Translations under genes and position numbers: made by a program
Shown: in pieces, positions 7,385 to 7,781 of the stretch
Layout: each line of letters starts with the position of its first letter
Position numbering within the stretch: the first letter of the stretch is position 1
Notes under the pieces: model-generated
What the model was told of the DNA's origin: nothing
Databases searched by the model: none
Seen by the model: the letters and a program-made list of their open reading frames with translations, nothing else
NCBI GenBank assembly: GCA_022360075.1
Contig: JAKSDN010000523.1
Coordinates: 1 to 7,781, forward strand
Direction: 5' to 3'
Source: Kiloniellales bacterium
GTDB taxonomy: Bacteria; Pseudomonadota; Alphaproteobacteria; Kiloniellales; JAKSDN01
Length of the DNA stretch: 7,781 nucleotides

Positions 7385-7519
7385 CGCGGGATCCTGCTGA
7401 GTAACGACACTGAGCGGGCGAGCGCCGAATCGCTGCCGCGTCGCCCCTCACCGAGCGGGCACAAGCCGAGCGGTCTCGAATGAACGGCATCGCCATCGGC
7501 AACTCCAGATCTCCGCGAG
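7385..7519. other. Short gap between hydrolase and acyltransferase genes
   Basis: These 135 bases are the longest stretch without a confident gene. No clear terminator or promoter is seen. The ribosome binding site of the acyltransferase (AGGA, 7392-7395) lies here. A 44-codon frame on the - strand (7496 to 7362) has GGAG 6 bases before its ATG and overlaps the acyltransferase start. Its product would be Arg/Ala/Ser-rich and resembles nothing I recognise. Confidence 0.4.
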
Positions 7520-7781
7520 TCACCAGGACGCCAACCAATCTCTCGTTCGATCCGCAACCGCGTCACGCCATTCGCGCCGCGAGAAGGTGTGATCGGCCTC
7601 TTCGACGTCGAAGCGCTGCACCCGGCTATCGGACAGCAGGCGCTGCCAGTCGTCGGAAGCGGCCACCGTATCCTCGAACTCACGCGCCGTCAGGTCGTTG
7701 CCGCTCAGGATCAAGAGCATGCGCCCGGCAAAGCCCTCGAGGCCAAGGCGCATCCGTTCGGGAAGCGGCAGGTTGCTTGGC
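7520..7781 (-). CDS. α/β hydrolase, exosortase A system-associated (hydrolase 1 type), C-terminal part only
   Basis: The last 86 codons of a gene that runs past the right edge of the window; the frame is open to the edge, so the internal ATG at 7753 is not the start. The fragment shows the end of an α/β-hydrolase fold. A strand leading to the acid residue reads MLLILSGNDLTAREF, with Asp29 of the fragment as the likely catalytic acid. EEADHTFSRREW carries the likely catalytic His64, followed by the final helix VADRTRDWLASW. The wording of these motifs matches hydrolase 1 of exosortase A loci (TIGR03100 type, from memory). The nucleophile Ser and the lid are outside the window. It is the first visible gene of the - strand series and fits the partner set of ligase and decarboxylase. 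The substrate is not known; a thioesterase or other acyl hydrolase role is plausible. Confidence 0.75.
   Translation of the reverse strand, partial: PSNLPLPERMRLGLEGFAGRMLLILSGNDLTAREFEDTVAASDDWQRLLSDSRVQRFDVEEADHTFSRREWRDAVADRTRDWLASW

Noticed and set aside
7412..7460. Two copies of GAGCGGGC in the hydrolase-acyltransferase gap
   Set aside because: Eight-base match in GC-rich DNA with no spacing or palindrome suggesting an operator.
6961..7683. 240-codon frame on the - strand across the gap and acyltransferase start
   Set aside because: Ser/Arg/Pro-rich product overlapping both the hydrolase end and the acyltransferase, which have clear family motifs in other frames.

Overview
The window is high-GC (about two thirds G+C by eye), densely coded bacterial DNA. 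It carries part of an exopolysaccharide / exosortase-A (XrtA, PEP-CTERM) type locus. An outer-membrane export protein with a β-barrel, plus the XrtA-type auxiliary enzymes, points to a Gram-negative proteobacterium. An alphaproteobacterium is my guess, but nothing here fixes the taxon. No exosortase gene, PEP-CTERM substrate, glycosyltransferase, acyl carrier protein, RNA gene, mobile element or CRISPR array was seen in the window.

Left part, + strand: a 768-residue outer-membrane polysaccharide export (OPX, Wza-like) protein (5-2311) appears to be fused to a large C-terminal β-barrel. It is followed after 38 bases by a WalW-like polysaccharide deacetylase (2350-3360) with a TTG start and a GGAG ribosome binding site. 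The two are probably co-transcribed.

Right part, - strand, in transcription order: the C-terminal end of an XrtA-associated α/β hydrolase (cut by the window edge at 7781), a CelD/FemAB-like GNAT acyltransferase (7384-6269), an AMP-forming acyl-CoA ligase (6199-4595) and a PLP-dependent fold-III decarboxylase (4598-3357). The ligase and decarboxylase overlap by ATGA. The two transcription units converge, and the last genes of each share the palindrome CTAG as their stop codons, leaving no intergenic space.

Working model (inference): the ligase, decarboxylase, hydrolase and acyltransferase make or attach a small amine- or acyl-containing building block to an exported polysaccharide or its carrier. 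The deacetylase trims the polymer, and the OPX-barrel fusion provides its exit route through the outer membrane. The most unusual item is the OPX-barrel fusion, which joins two modules that are usually separate genes. No stretch over 300 bases lacks a gene; the longest gap is 7385-7519.
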